Shown: in pieces, positions 1 to 9,676 of the stretch | Layout: every line of letters begins with the position of its first letter | Numbering within the stretch: position 1 is the first letter of the stretch | Origin: Thiocapsa roseopersicina | Lineage (GTDB): Bacteria > Pseudomonadota > Gammaproteobacteria > Chromatiales > Chromatiaceae | Assembly: GCF_900106925.1 (NCBI RefSeq) | Contig: NZ_FNNZ01000005.1 | Location: 1 to 64,000, forward strand | Reading direction: 5' to 3' | Length of the DNA stretch: 64,000 nucleotides | Program-made: the position numbers and the translations under genes | Notes under the pieces: generated by a model | Databases searched by the model: none | Told to the model about the DNA's origin: nothing | Seen by the model: only the letters and a program-made list of their open reading frames with translations

Positions 1-62
1 GCCCACACCCCGGCCGCGCGAGACCGGGGGAGCGCTTCGCCGACCCCTATCACGCAACTTGA
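1..62 (+). other. possible 3' end of an upstream gene
   Basis: A frame open from the window edge ends in TGA at 60-62 and reads ...ERFADPYHAT. It could be the tail of a gene lying left of the window, but the piece is too short to assign. The bases from 63 to 198 hold no gene I can support. Confidence 0.2.
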
Positions 63-198
63 TCGCGAAACCATCAAAATCGCTGACCGCACTCACCGAA
101 GATCGAAGCGTAGATCGCTCCATGATGTATGCCCACATGTATTCCCTTACGTATAAGTTAACATCAGAGACACGGATCTCTGTGGCATCGAGAACGTC

Positions 199-3100
199 TC
201 ACCCCAAAGGACGGGAAACAGCCGCGACGCCGGTGGTGTAACCGCGGCGCGGGACGAGCGCGTCGTAATCGGCTTCGAAGCCGGCACGCAGAAGGGCCTC
301 GCGCAGCGGTGACTCAAGTGCCGGGAGGCCGTCGATCTGTTGGATGGCAAGGCGTTTGCGCCCGCGCTGCGGGATGCGATGCAGGGCAGCGAGTGCAAGG
401 GCCAACTCACCGCCGTCTTCGCTGATCGAGATCGGGAAGCGCGTCAATTGGCGCCCGGCCGAGCCGAGATAGAGCACCGGTTTGCCCGCGACCAAGATCA
501 CGTAAGCACCGCTGATGCGTTTGGGCACCGGACCGCAGCCCGGCTCCGGCCAGGGCAGGAGCGCGCCGTAGGGATTGGCCGGGTCGATCGCGGCGAGGAT
601 CCGGACCGCGTCCGCAGCGAAACCCTCGATCGGGGTCTCTTCGATCCGGGCGCTGCGCAGCCGATCGATCGCGCCGTTCAGGGCGAACTGGGCGCCGGAG
701 AGCCCCTCGACGAAATAGCCTCGGCGCACTTGTCCGCCCTCCTCCATCTGTTTGAAGACCCGATAGAGCGGACCGAAGCCTCCCGGGATGCCCTCGGCCT
801 GCACCGCCTCGCGGCTGACCACGCCGTAGCGCTCTAGCAGGATGCGCGCGCGGGCGAGCAGGCGCTCGGTGTCGCTTGCCTCGATGCGCAGATCGGCCAC
901 ACGCGACCAGCGTCCGCCGGCCAGTGCGGTGCCGCGACCGCGCTTGGGTGCGCGCGTGCCGCCGAGCGCGCGAAGGGGCGCGAAGGTGTCGTTGGTGATC
1001 TCGCCGGCCCAAACCAGATCCCAAAGCGCGGACTCGAAGGCGTCCTTGCCGAGCTTCAGCCCGGCGCGCTCGAGGGCCTGCATCAGCTCCATCAGGAAGG
1101 AGGCCCCGCGGGTGCGCAGGTGATCGAGCAGGATCGGGCAGACGTCGGACACATCTGCGGCGGTGTCGCGCGTTGGCCCATCCGCGACCGGCGCCGAGGA
1201 TGCGTCGGTGGGTGCGCTTGGCTGATCCGGCCGACTCGGCTCTTCGTCGGAGACACCCAGCTCGGGACTCCCCCGCCGATAGATCGCGATCCGCCCGTCC
1301 TTCGGACCTGCCGCTCCGCGACCGACCCAGACGATCTGCCCGGTAGCCGCGAGCATGTCCAGATCCTCCGATCGATATCCCGGTACCCGTGCCGGCAGGA
1401 GCACGCGATCGAGCTGGGACCAGGTCACCGTCAGTCCCTCGAGCTGGAGCAGAGCCTCCATCAGACGATCCGGACCCTTGATGTCCTCGCCGATCCCGTG
1501 CCAGGCGGGCAGAAATCGCCCGAGGGTCGCCGCGTCGACCGGGGCGACCGCATCGCGCGCTTTAGCCAGGGTGCGGCGGCGCAGGCGGCGCAGGACCTCG
1601 GGGTCGCACCATTCGGGCTCGCTCCCAAGCGGTCGGATCTCGCCGCGGATCAGCTCGTCGCGCGCCTCCAGGAGGCGCAGGACGGGTTCGAGCTGGGTCG
1701 CCCTCAGACCATACCGAGCTGCGGGATCCCGCGTCGGAAAGGGGCCGTGCGTTCGGGCATAGCGGTGCAGCAGATGCTCCAACGGCGCATCCGCGGACAC
1801 CAGAAAGGCGTCGGGCAAGCCGGGCGGCGGGACCAGACCCAAGGCGTCGCGATAGAGACCGGCTTCCTCGGCCGCGATCCAGCGGGGTCCGTCCATGAAC
1901 CGCAGCGCAACCGCCCGGCGCTGCTCGGCCAAGGTCGCGAGCCAGGGCGAGGGATCGCCCTCGGAACGCTCGTCCAGCTCGGCGGAGGAGAGGTCGCCGA
2001 GCCGTCGCAACAGGTCATGCAGCTCGTCGGCATCACGCGCCTTGCGACCCTCGGCGGTGTGTTGAAGCTCGCGCTCCAGATCATCCAGCACCGCCGGATC
2101 GATCAGCTCGCGCAGCTCCGCCTGTCCCAGCAGCTCGGCCAAGAGACCGCGATCCAGCGTGAGTGCCTGGGCGCGGCGCTCGGCCAGCGGGGCGTCCTGC
2201 TCGTAGATGTAGGCGGCCACATAGGCGAAGACCAGCGAGCGCGCGAACGGCGAGGCGCTGCGGGTCTCGACCTCATGGACGCGGATCGAGCGATTGCGGA
2301 TGCCGGTCAAGACGTCTTTGAGACCGGCGAGATCGAAGACATCGCCGAGCGCCTGTCGATAGGTCTCGAGCACGATCGGAAACGCCGGATAACGGCGGAC
2401 CACAGCGAGCAGGTTCTGCGCCTTGAGCCGCTGCGCCCAGAGCGGCTGGCGGCCCTTGGCCGAGCGACGCGGCAGGAGCAGCGCGCGGGCGGCGTTCTCG
2501 CGGAAGAGCGAGGCGAAGAGCGCGGTGTCGGCGAGCTGCTCGGTGACCCGATCCTCCAGCTCCTCGGGCGCCGGCAAGAGGTCCGTCAGCTCCGGCAGCG
2601 CCTCGCCGTCGGCGAAGCGCAGCACGATGCCGTCGTCGGTGTACATCACCTGGATCTCGAAACCCTCGCGACGCCCCAGATGCCATTGCAGGGCCATGGC
2701 CCAGGGGGCGTGGATGCGGGCGCCGAACGGGGTGAGGATGCAGATGCGCCAGTCGCCCAGCTCGTCGCGAAAACGCTCGATGAGGATGGTGCGGTCGCTC
2801 GGCACCTGGCCGGTCGCGGTGCGTTGATCCTGGATGTAGGCGGCCAGGTTCGACGCCGCGAGCGCGTCCAGCGGGGTCTGCTCCCGAATCCAAGCGGCGG
2901 CACGCTCCGCGGGGATGGCCGCGACCGCGCGCGTGAAGGCGCCGACCGCCCGACCCAGCTCGACCGGCCGCCCCGGACCGTCGCCGCGCCAGAAGGGCAA
3001 CCTGCCTGGCTCGCCCGGTGCCGGCGAGACCAGAACCCGGTCGCGCGTGATCGCCTCGACACGCCAGGTCGAGGCGCCGAGCAGGATGCAGTCGCCCGCC

Positions 3101-4779
3101 TTGGTCTCGAAGACCATCTCCTCGTCCAGCTCGCCGATGCGCGGCCCTTCCTCGCCGAGATGCACCGCATAGTTGCCGCGATCCGGGATGGTGCCGGCGT
3201 TCAGGCGGGTGATCATGGCGGTGCCCTTGCGCACGCCGAGCGTATCCGCGGTGCGATCCCACACCAGAAGGGGCTTGAGGTCGGCGAAATCGCTCGACGG
3301 ATAGCGGCCCGAGAGCATGTCCAGCACCGCCTCCAGTGCGGAGCGCGACAGCTCGCGATAGGGGCCGGCGCGTGCCACCAGACGATGGAGATCGGCGACC
3401 GTGCGCTCGGTCTCGACACAGTGAGCCGCGATCTGCTGGGCCAAAACGTCGAGTGCGTTGCGCGGCATCCGAAAGGGTTCCAGCTCGCCGGTGAGCATCC
3501 GCGCCCCGATCACGGCGCACTCCAGCAGGTCGCCCCGAAACTTCGGAAAGATGCGCCCGGTGCTGACCTGCCCGACCCCGTGCCCGGCACGTCCGACCCG
3601 CTGCAGCCCGCGCGCCACCGACCCGGGCGACTCGACCAGCAGCACCTGGTCCACGCCGCCCATATCGATGCCCATCTCGAGCGAGCTGGTGGCGACGATG
3701 GCCTTGAGATCGCCACGCTTGAGCCCTTCCTCGATCTGGGTGCGCTGCTCGAGACTGACGCTGCCGTGGTGGGCGCGGACCAGCTCGGGACGGTCGGTCG
3801 ATGCCGGCTCATCCGGATCCAGGTCCGCCTCGGCAAGCGCGTTCAATCGCTGGCACAGCCGCTCGCAGAGCCCGCGGCTGTTGACGAAGACGATGGTCGA
3901 ACGATGTGCGCGAATCTCGGCAAGGATGGCCGGATGGATGGCCGACCAGAGGCCCTTCTCGGCGGGCGCTTGGGGCCTTGCTTGGCGATAGAGCTCGCCG
4001 AGGATGGAGCCACCTTCGGGTTGGGGCACGCGGATCTCGGGCGGGCGCTCCATATCGGGGACCGGGACCTGAACGCGCAGATCGAGATTCGGCGGGGCGG
4101 CGGCGTCGACGATCTCGACCGGCCGATCGCCGCCGAGATAGAGCGCGGCCTCGGTCAGCGGACGCACGGTGGCGGAGAGCCCGATGCGCTGCGGGTCGAT
4201 CGTACAGCGCTCGGCCAGACGCTCCAGCGAGAGGGCGAGATGGGCGCCTCGCTTGGTCGGCGCGAGCGCGTGGACCTCGTCGATGATGAGCGTATGCACC
4301 CGCGCGAGGTTGGCTGCCGCCTTTGAGCCGAGCAGCAGGTAGAGCGACTCGGGCGTGGTCACCAGGATCTCGGGCGGCTCCTTGAGCTGCTGCTGCCGCT
4401 CCTTCGCCGGGGTATCGCCGGTGCGGATGCCGACCCGTGGCAGACGCACCGGCACGCCCATCGCCTCCGCGGCGCGGGCAATCCCGGCGAGCGGGGCGCG
4501 CAGGTTGCGCTCGATGTCGTAGACCAGGGCCTTGAGCGGAGAGACGTAGAGCACCTGGATGCCGGCGGGAGCCGACTCGGCATCGGCGATCGGCCCGCCC
4601 TGCATCAGCCGATCGATCGCCCAGAGGAAGGCCGCCAGGGTCTTGCCGCTGCCGGTCGGGGCCGTGATCAGCGCGTGCCGACCCGAGGCGATCACCGCCC
4701 AGCCCCGGAGCTGGACCTCGGTCGGTGCGTCGAAGTTCTGTGCGAACCAGCGGCGGGTGGCGGGGCTGAAGGCATCCAT
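199..4779 (-). CDS. lhr: ATP-dependent helicase Lhr (long form)
   Basis: Superfamily 2 helicase of 1526 residues, matching the usual length of long bacterial Lhr (about 1500). The Walker A motif APTGSGKT is at residues 40-47, the DEVH box at 167-170, followed by LSATVRP (motif III) and RVGRAGH (motif VI). The rest is the Lhr winged-helix core and the long C-terminal extension. Lhr proteins translocate 3' to 5' on single-stranded DNA and unwind DNA and RNA-DNA hybrids; a repair role is inferred from the family. It is a single gene, divergent from the PhnD-like operon across about 210 bp. No Shine-Dalgarno is obvious before the chosen ATG, but the protein begins with the normal family N-terminus. 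Confidence 0.95.
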   Translation of the reverse strand: MDAFSPATRRWFAQNFDAPTEVQLRGWAVIASGRHALITAPTGSGKTLAAFLWAIDRLMQGGPIADAESAPAGIQVLYVSPLKALVYDIERNLRAPLAGIARAAEAMGVPVRLPRVGIRTGDTPAKERQQQLKEPPEILVTTPESLYLLLGSKAAANLARVHTLIIDEVHALAPTKRGAHLALSLERLAERCTIDPQRIGLSATVRPLTEAALYLGGDRPVEIVDAAAPPNLDLRVQVPVPDMERPPEIRVPQPEGGSILGELYRQARPQAPAEKGLWSAIHPAILAEIRAHRSTIVFVNSRGLCERLCQRLNALAEADLDPDEPASTDRPELVRAHHGSVSLEQRTQIEEGLKRGDLKAIVATSSLEMGIDMGGVDQVLLVESPGSVARGLQRVGRAGHGVGQVSTGRIFPKFRGDLLECAVIGARMLTGELEPFRMPRNALDVLAQQIAAHCVETERTVADLHRLVARAGPYRELSRSALEAVLDMLSGRYPSSDFADLKPLLVWDRTADTLGVRKGTAMITRLNAGTIPDRGNYAVHLGEEGPRIGELDEEMVFETKAGDCILLGASTWRVEAITRDRVLVSPAPGEPGRLPFWRGDGPGRPVELGRAVGAFTRAVAAIPAERAAAWIREQTPLDALAASNLAAYIQDQRTATGQVPSDRTILIERFRDELGDWRICILTPFGARIHAPWAMALQWHLGRREGFEIQVMYTDDGIVLRFADGEALPELTDLLPAPEELEDRVTEQLADTALFASLFRENAARALLLPRRSAKGRQPLWAQRLKAQNLLAVVRRYPAFPIVLETYRQALGDVFDLAGLKDVLTGIRNRSIRVHEVETRSASPFARSLVFAYVAAYIYEQDAPLAERRAQALTLDRGLLAELLGQAELRELIDPAVLDDLERELQHTAEGRKARDADELHDLLRRLGDLSSAELDERSEGDPSPWLATLAEQRRAVALRFMDGPRWIAAEEAGLYRDALGLVPPPGLPDAFLVSADAPLEHLLHRYARTHGPFPTRDPAARYGLRATQLEPVLRLLEARDELIRGEIRPLGSEPEWCDPEVLRRLRRRTLAKARDAVAPVDAATLGRFLPAWHGIGEDIKGPDRLMEALLQLEGLTVTWSQLDRVLLPARVPGYRSEDLDMLAATGQIVWVGRGAAGPKDGRIAIYRRGSPELGVSDEEPSRPDQPSAPTDASSAPVADGPTRDTAADVSDVCPILLDHLRTRGASFLMELMQALERAGLKLGKDAFESALWDLVWAGEITNDTFAPLRALGGTRAPKRGRGTALAGGRWSRVADLRIEASDTERLLARARILLERYGVVSREAVQAEGIPGGFGPLYRVFKQMEEGGQVRRGYFVEGLSGAQFALNGAIDRLRSARIEETPIEGFAADAVRILAAIDPANPYGALLPWPEPGCGPVPKRISGAYVILVAGKPVLYLGSAGRQLTRFPISISEDGGELALALAALHRIPQRGRKRLAIQQIDGLPALESPLREALLRAGFEADYDALVPRRGYTTGVAAVSRPLG

Positions 4780-4992
4780 GGGAGGCAGATGGGGGAGATT
4801 GGCCCGGTCTTCGAGTCGCCGACCATGGTCAGGCCAAGGTTATACACGATGCCCGATCGGCTCGGAGTGAGACTAGAATAGCCACGCAGCGTGCAGCACG
4901 CCGATTGAATCCGGCCCGCGACCGCTCGGAGCACCGCGGAAGCCGCTTGGGACAGGGAGCAGATGGGGAGATTCAGATCAAGGTCGACGAGC

Positions 4993-5865
4993 ATGGCACG
5001 GAAGAACCCGATGAAGACATTGACTCGAGGTCTCGGCTGGCTGCTCTGGGTCTGCGCGGCGGCGTCCGGCGCCGCTCCCGGCCCGGACGACATCGAGATC
5101 CCGGTGCTCCCCTACCTCAGCACCGAGCGCCTTTTGACACTTTACGAACCGCTGCGCCGTCATCTCCAAGAGACCCTGGATCGGCCGGTCCGGATCGTCA
5201 CATCCCCCGATTATCGGAGCTTCGTCGCGGACACGGCGCAAGGCGACTATCCGCTCGTCCTGAACGCGGCCCATATGGCACGACTCGCGGAGGTGGATTC
5301 CGGTTACCGTTCGATCGTTCAGACCACCAATCCTCTCTACGCGCTGGTGATGGTCCGAGCCGAAGATCCCGTTACCGAGGTCGCGGATCTGCGGGGCACC
5401 AGGATCGTGACCCCGGATCCTCTGGCGCTCATCACCCTGATGGGCCATCGGATGCTCAGGGAGGCGGGCCTGAGGCCGTGGACGGACGTCGAGATGCCGA
5501 CGACCGACACCCACAACAATGCCTTGATGCTCTTGCTCGGCGACGAGTCGATCCGTGCGGCCATCGTCTCCAACCGGGCCTTTACGACCCTCGACGAGGG
5601 CATGCGCGCACGCCTGCGAATCCTCGCCGACGGCGCAGATTTCGGCGGGATTCCCTCGATCGTCTATCAGATCGGCCCCGGCCACGAGGGCGCGGACCAC
5701 GCCTTATTGACACGCGAGCTACTTCACTTCGCCAACGACACCCCGGCAGGGCGCGCCATGATGCTGACCCTGGGACATGTGGGGTTGCGCGAGGTCGCGG
5801 AGGCGGACCGACAGGTGATCGACCTCTTCCTGCCGGCAACACGAGAGGTCTTGGCTGCGCCATGA
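4993..5865 (+). CDS. PhnD-like phosphate/phosphonate-type periplasmic binding protein
   Basis: Secreted solute-binding protein of about 290 residues. A signal peptide (MKTLTRGLGWLLWVCAAASGA) precedes a type 2 periplasmic-binding fold with the PhnD-like opening PVLPYLSTERLLTLYEPLRRHL. ATG codons at 4963, 4993 and 5011 are in frame; 4993 or 5011 fit the signal peptide best. There are no transporter genes beside it. Its stop overlaps the start of the PAS/GGDEF/EAL gene by 4 bp (ATGA), so the two are translationally coupled. This arrangement suggests a ligand-sensing partner of the membrane enzyme rather than an uptake component (inference). The ligand is unknown; phosphonate, phosphite or another oxyanion are possible. 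Confidence 0.85.
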   Translation: MARKNPMKTLTRGLGWLLWVCAAASGAAPGPDDIEIPVLPYLSTERLLTLYEPLRRHLQETLDRPVRIVTSPDYRSFVADTAQGDYPLVLNAAHMARLAEVDSGYRSIVQTTNPLYALVMVRAEDPVTEVADLRGTRIVTPDPLALITLMGHRMLREAGLRPWTDVEMPTTDTHNNALMLLLGDESIRAAIVSNRAFTTLDEGMRARLRILADGADFGGIPSIVYQIGPGHEGADHALLTRELLHFANDTPAGRAMMLTLGHVGLREVAEADRQVIDLFLPATREVLAAP

Positions 5866-8800
5866 GGAGTCTTCTCGCGCGTGTCCCGATCGGCTTGCGA
5901 TTCGGGCTGGTGATCCTGATGACCCAGGCCGCCTTGATCGCCTGGGTTGTCCACGACAACCAGCGTCTGAGCAATGCCGCCCTGACTCAGCTGCACGAGA
6001 CGCGACTGACCGTCCTGACCGCGCTCCTGAGCGAGTCCTTGACCCCTTTGCTCGTGCAGCGCGACATCGCGGCCCTACAGGAGTCACTCGACCGGTTCGG
6101 CGATCTGCCGGAGGTGCGGTATCTCGAGGTCGACGACGCACGGGGAAGGCGCCTGGCCGAGTTCACCCATCCGCATCCATCGAGGTTTCCCATCGGCGGA
6201 GACCTCGACCCTCATCCGGTTCCGCAGGACGCGGCCCAGTGGGAGACGGCGATCCCGCTGCAGCTCATCGGCCAAACCTACGGCACCCTCCATGTCGGTA
6301 TCTCCACCGATATCTTCGCCGAAACGCGACAGGGCTTGATCGAGCAGAGCCTGCGCAACGGCATGATCGGGCTGGGTGGGCTCCTACTCGTCATCGTCCC
6401 GCTCGCCTTCTGGGCCAGCCGTCGACTCGGGCACCTGGATGCCGCTGCGCGGGCGATCGCGGAAGGTAATCTCGGTCGCCGTCTCGACGAAACCGGCGAC
6501 GACGAGATCGGCCGCTTGGCCGTCTCCTTCAACCGCATGGCCGACGCGCTCGGGCAACGCGAGTCCGCCTTGCGTGATGCGAAGGCCGACCTCGAGCGCA
6601 TCGCGACATCGAAGTACCGGATCCTGTTCGAGGCGACCACGGATGCGGTGATGCTGTTCGATCGGGACCATGGGCTGTTCGACTGCAATCCCGCCGCGCT
6701 GCGCCTGCTCGGCTGCGATCGCGAAGCGCTGCTCGGCTCACGGCCGAGCGACCTGTCGACGACACCCTTGCCCGTCGGCGCCCATGTCCTCGCGCCCGCT
6801 GCGCAGGCGGGACCTACGGGGGAGAACAGCGGCTTCGACTGGTGCTTGCGCCGTCGAGATACCTGCGATCCGGTCGAGGTCGAGGTGCTGCTCACCTCGG
6901 TGCAGCTCGACGGCTCGACGCTCCTGCAGATGGTGGCCCGCGATATCGGCGCACGCAAAGGGGCCGAGGCGGCGATCAAGCGCTCCGAGGAGAAGTACCG
7001 GTTCCTGCTCGAGTACAGCTACGACATCATCTACCTCTTCGCAACCGACGGCAGCTTCATCTTTGTCTCGCCGAGCTGGTCGCGACTGATGGGGTATTCG
7101 GTCGAGGAGACCCTTGCCACTCACTTCTCGGTGTATGTCCATCCAGAGGACCTGCACATCTGCAACGAGGCATTCAGCGCCGTCGTCGAGACCGGCGAGA
7201 TGCGTCGAAATATCGAATATCGCGTCCGGCACGGTGACGGCACCTGGCGCTGGCACAGCTCAAGCGCCATGCCGTTTCGCGACGAGAACGGCACGATCGT
7301 CGGCTTCCAGGGGATCGCGCGCGACGTCACCGAGCAGAGAGAGACCCAAGAGCAGCTGCGCATCGCCGCAATCGCCTTCGAGGCCCAGGAGGGCATGGTC
7401 GTCACCGACGCCTCAGGGGTCATCCTGCGGGTCAACGGCACCTTCACGCGGATCACCGGCTACAGCGCCGAGGAGGCGGTCGGGCAGACCCCCCGACTGC
7501 TCAAGTCCGCACGCCACGACGCCGCGTTCTACAAGGCGATGTGGTCAAGCATTCTGGAGACCGGTTCCTGGGAAGGCGAGGTCTGGAACCGTCGTAAATG
7601 CGGCGAGATCTATCCCCAATGGCTCACGGTCACGGCCGTTCCCGGCCCCGACGGCAGGATCACACATTACGTCGGAACCCTGTCGGACATCACTCAACGA
7701 AAGGCCGCCGAGGAGGAAATCCGCGAGCTGGCCTTCTTCGACCCCCTCACGCGTCTGCCCAACCGTCGTCTCCTGCTCGACCGACTGAATCTCGCCCTCG
7801 CGAGCAGCCGCCGCCACGGCGACTGCGGCGCGCTCTTCTACATCGACCTGGACGACTTCAAGACACTCAACGACACCCTGGGTCACGACCAAGGCGATCG
7901 CCTGCTGCAGCAGGTGGCGCTGCGTCTGACGGAGCGAATTCGCGAGTCCGACACGCTTGCCCGTCTCGGCGGCGACGAGTTCGTGGTGATGATCGAGCAT
8001 TTGAGTCCGAACCCGCTGGAGGCGGCGCAGCAAGCCGAAACGCTCGGCAACGGGCTTCTCGGCGTGCTGCGCCTGCCCTACGACCTGGACGGGCAGACCC
8101 ACTACAGCGCGGCCAGCATCGGGATCACACTCTTCGATCCGCAGCCGATGCGTGTGGAAGAGCTGATGAAGCAAGGCGACATGGCGATGTACCGGGCCAA
8201 GGCCGCCGGGCGCAACACCATGCGCTTCTTCGACCCGAGCATGCAGTCGGAGATCAGCGCCCGTGCAACCCTCGAGGCACAGCTGCGCTGCGGTCTGCGC
8301 GACGAGCGGTTCATGCTTTACTACCAGGTTCAGGTCGATCGCGACGGGGGAATCATCGGTGCCGAATGTCTGCTGCGCTGGCAGGACCAGCAGGGCTGCT
8401 TGATCTCGCCGGCGGTGTTCATTCCGCTCGCCGAGCAGAGCGGCCTGATTCTGCCGATCGGGCACTGGGTTCTGCAGACCGCCTGCACGCAGTTGGCGGC
8501 GTGGTCCGTTCGGACCGAGACCGCGCAACTCACCCTCGCCGTAAACATCAGCGCACGTCAATTTCGCCGGACGGACTTCGTCGACCAGGTCTTGGCCTGC
8601 ATCGAAGGCACGGGCGCGAATCCGTCCCGACTCAAGCTCGAGATCACCGAGAGCCTCCTGCTCGACGACGTCGAGGACACCGTCGGCAAGATGATCGCCC
8701 TGAAGGCCCGAGGTGTGGGTTTCGCGCTGGACGACTTCGGCACCGGCTACTCGTCCCTGTCTTACCTCAAACGCCTGCCCTTCGATCAGCTCAAGATCGA

Positions 8801-9032
8801 TCGTTCCTTCGTCCTGGATGTCCTGACGGACGCCAACGCCGCCGCGATTGCCCGAACCATCATCGCGCTCGGCCGAACGTTGGAGCTGGCCGTGATCGCC
8901 GAAGGCGTGGAGACCGAAGCGCAGCGCGACTGGCTGGCCGCTCATGGCTGCCATGCGTATCAGGGCTATTTCTTCGGGCGGCCGGAGCCGTTGGAGCGCC
9001 TGTCGCTGGACACGCCGAACATCGCCTCCTGA
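5862..9032 (+). CDS. membrane PAS/GGDEF/EAL cyclic-di-GMP enzyme
   Basis: Protein of 1056 residues. Transmembrane segments lie near 11-31 and 167-187 and enclose a periplasmic sensor domain of about 135 residues. A HAMP domain (188-240), three PAS domains (about 251-365, 375-490, 500-613), GGDEF (622-790) and EAL (803-1050) follow. The GGDEF motif is intact at 703-707, and an RxxD inhibitory site (RESD) lies exactly five residues before it. The EAL signature reads ECL (GAECLLRW), but the catalytic Glu is kept, as are DDFGTGYSS and the EGVE motif. Both synthesis and breakdown of c-di-GMP are therefore possible. The start overlaps the upstream PhnD-like gene, which suggests that binding protein controls the periplasmic domain. 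Confidence 0.93.
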   Translation: MRSLLARVPIGLRFGLVILMTQAALIAWVVHDNQRLSNAALTQLHETRLTVLTALLSESLTPLLVQRDIAALQESLDRFGDLPEVRYLEVDDARGRRLAEFTHPHPSRFPIGGDLDPHPVPQDAAQWETAIPLQLIGQTYGTLHVGISTDIFAETRQGLIEQSLRNGMIGLGGLLLVIVPLAFWASRRLGHLDAAARAIAEGNLGRRLDETGDDEIGRLAVSFNRMADALGQRESALRDAKADLERIATSKYRILFEATTDAVMLFDRDHGLFDCNPAALRLLGCDREALLGSRPSDLSTTPLPVGAHVLAPAAQAGPTGENSGFDWCLRRRDTCDPVEVEVLLTSVQLDGSTLLQMVARDIGARKGAEAAIKRSEEKYRFLLEYSYDIIYLFATDGSFIFVSPSWSRLMGYSVEETLATHFSVYVHPEDLHICNEAFSAVVETGEMRRNIEYRVRHGDGTWRWHSSSAMPFRDENGTIVGFQGIARDVTEQRETQEQLRIAAIAFEAQEGMVVTDASGVILRVNGTFTRITGYSAEEAVGQTPRLLKSARHDAAFYKAMWSSILETGSWEGEVWNRRKCGEIYPQWLTVTAVPGPDGRITHYVGTLSDITQRKAAEEEIRELAFFDPLTRLPNRRLLLDRLNLALASSRRHGDCGALFYIDLDDFKTLNDTLGHDQGDRLLQQVALRLTERIRESDTLARLGGDEFVVMIEHLSPNPLEAAQQAETLGNGLLGVLRLPYDLDGQTHYSAASIGITLFDPQPMRVEELMKQGDMAMYRAKAAGRNTMRFFDPSMQSEISARATLEAQLRCGLRDERFMLYYQVQVDRDGGIIGAECLLRWQDQQGCLISPAVFIPLAEQSGLILPIGHWVLQTACTQLAAWSVRTETAQLTLAVNISARQFRRTDFVDQVLACIEGTGANPSRLKLEITESLLLDDVEDTVGKMIALKARGVGFALDDFGTGYSSLSYLKRLPFDQLKIDRSFVLDVLTDANAAAIARTIIALGRTLELAVIAEGVETEAQRDWLAAHGCHAYQGYFFGRPEPLERLSLDTPNIAS

Positions 9033-9117
9033 TCCACTGAGCCGGGCGTTCTCGACCGGACCCAAGGTCGATACGGCGTGGTTTCGGCACCGCCGAGGAA
9101 TCGGATGCCCCGGGTTG

Positions 9118-9491
9118 AACTCAGACCTGGGACTGCCCTTTGCGGTTGTAATGATCCTCATGCGCCGGGGATTGCTCAATGCGCTGCGCCTCGACGCAAT
9201 CAAGCCGGGCTCGTGGAAGGCGAGGATGGCCGGGTCTAGGTCGAGGTCCGCCATGGAACCGAGATCGATTTCCTCTATTCGGTCCGACCGCGCCCCTACG
9301 AGGCACCCAGCTTCGTGCTGCGCGACACCCGCGCCAGCCGGGCGAAGGCGCTCGAGTATTTCCGCGCCGAGGTCCATTTGCGCGAAGGCGGTCAAGACTA
9401 CGACCTCATGGGCTGGAGCGCGCAGGACATCATCGGCGACGTCCTCGACCAGTACGAGCGGCACATGCACTTCCTGCAGACGTTGCGGTGA
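9118..9491 (+). pseudogene. remnant of a BCCT-family betaine/choline transporter (C-terminus)
   Basis: Three signs of decay are visible. In one frame 9118-9195 reads GLPFAVVMILM...LLNALR, matching the last membrane helix of BetT-type carriers. The reading then shifts frame, meets a TAG at 9237, and continues as the typical BetT cytoplasmic tail (FRAEVHLREGGQDYD...DQYERHMHFLQ) to TGA at 9489. The N-terminal roughly 500 residues are gone. The protein would have been a sodium- or proton-coupled glycine betaine or choline carrier. The following bases to 9676 hold nothing I recognise. Confidence 0.85.
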
Positions 9492-9676
9492 CGTGCCGAC
9501 CGTCTCCGGCCGGGTAGCTCTTTCCGGAAGCTCGACCCGCCCCGCGACTAACCCGTCCGACCAAAGATCGCGCGCGACCGTGCCAGACCGCTACGGCGGC
9601 GCCTATGACCGACACACGGATCCTCAGCCTGAGGACGGGAAGTCGATTCCTTTCCTCCCGGACCCTCCGACCCGTC

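Noticed and set aside
1120-4326. 1068-codon open frame antisense to lhr
   Set aside because: Its translation has biased composition and no domain; it is the codon-bias shadow of lhr, as expected in high-GC DNA.
199-4779. Large helicase as part of a defence island
   Set aside because: Length and motifs fit ordinary long Lhr, and no nuclease, methylase or other defence gene is beside it.
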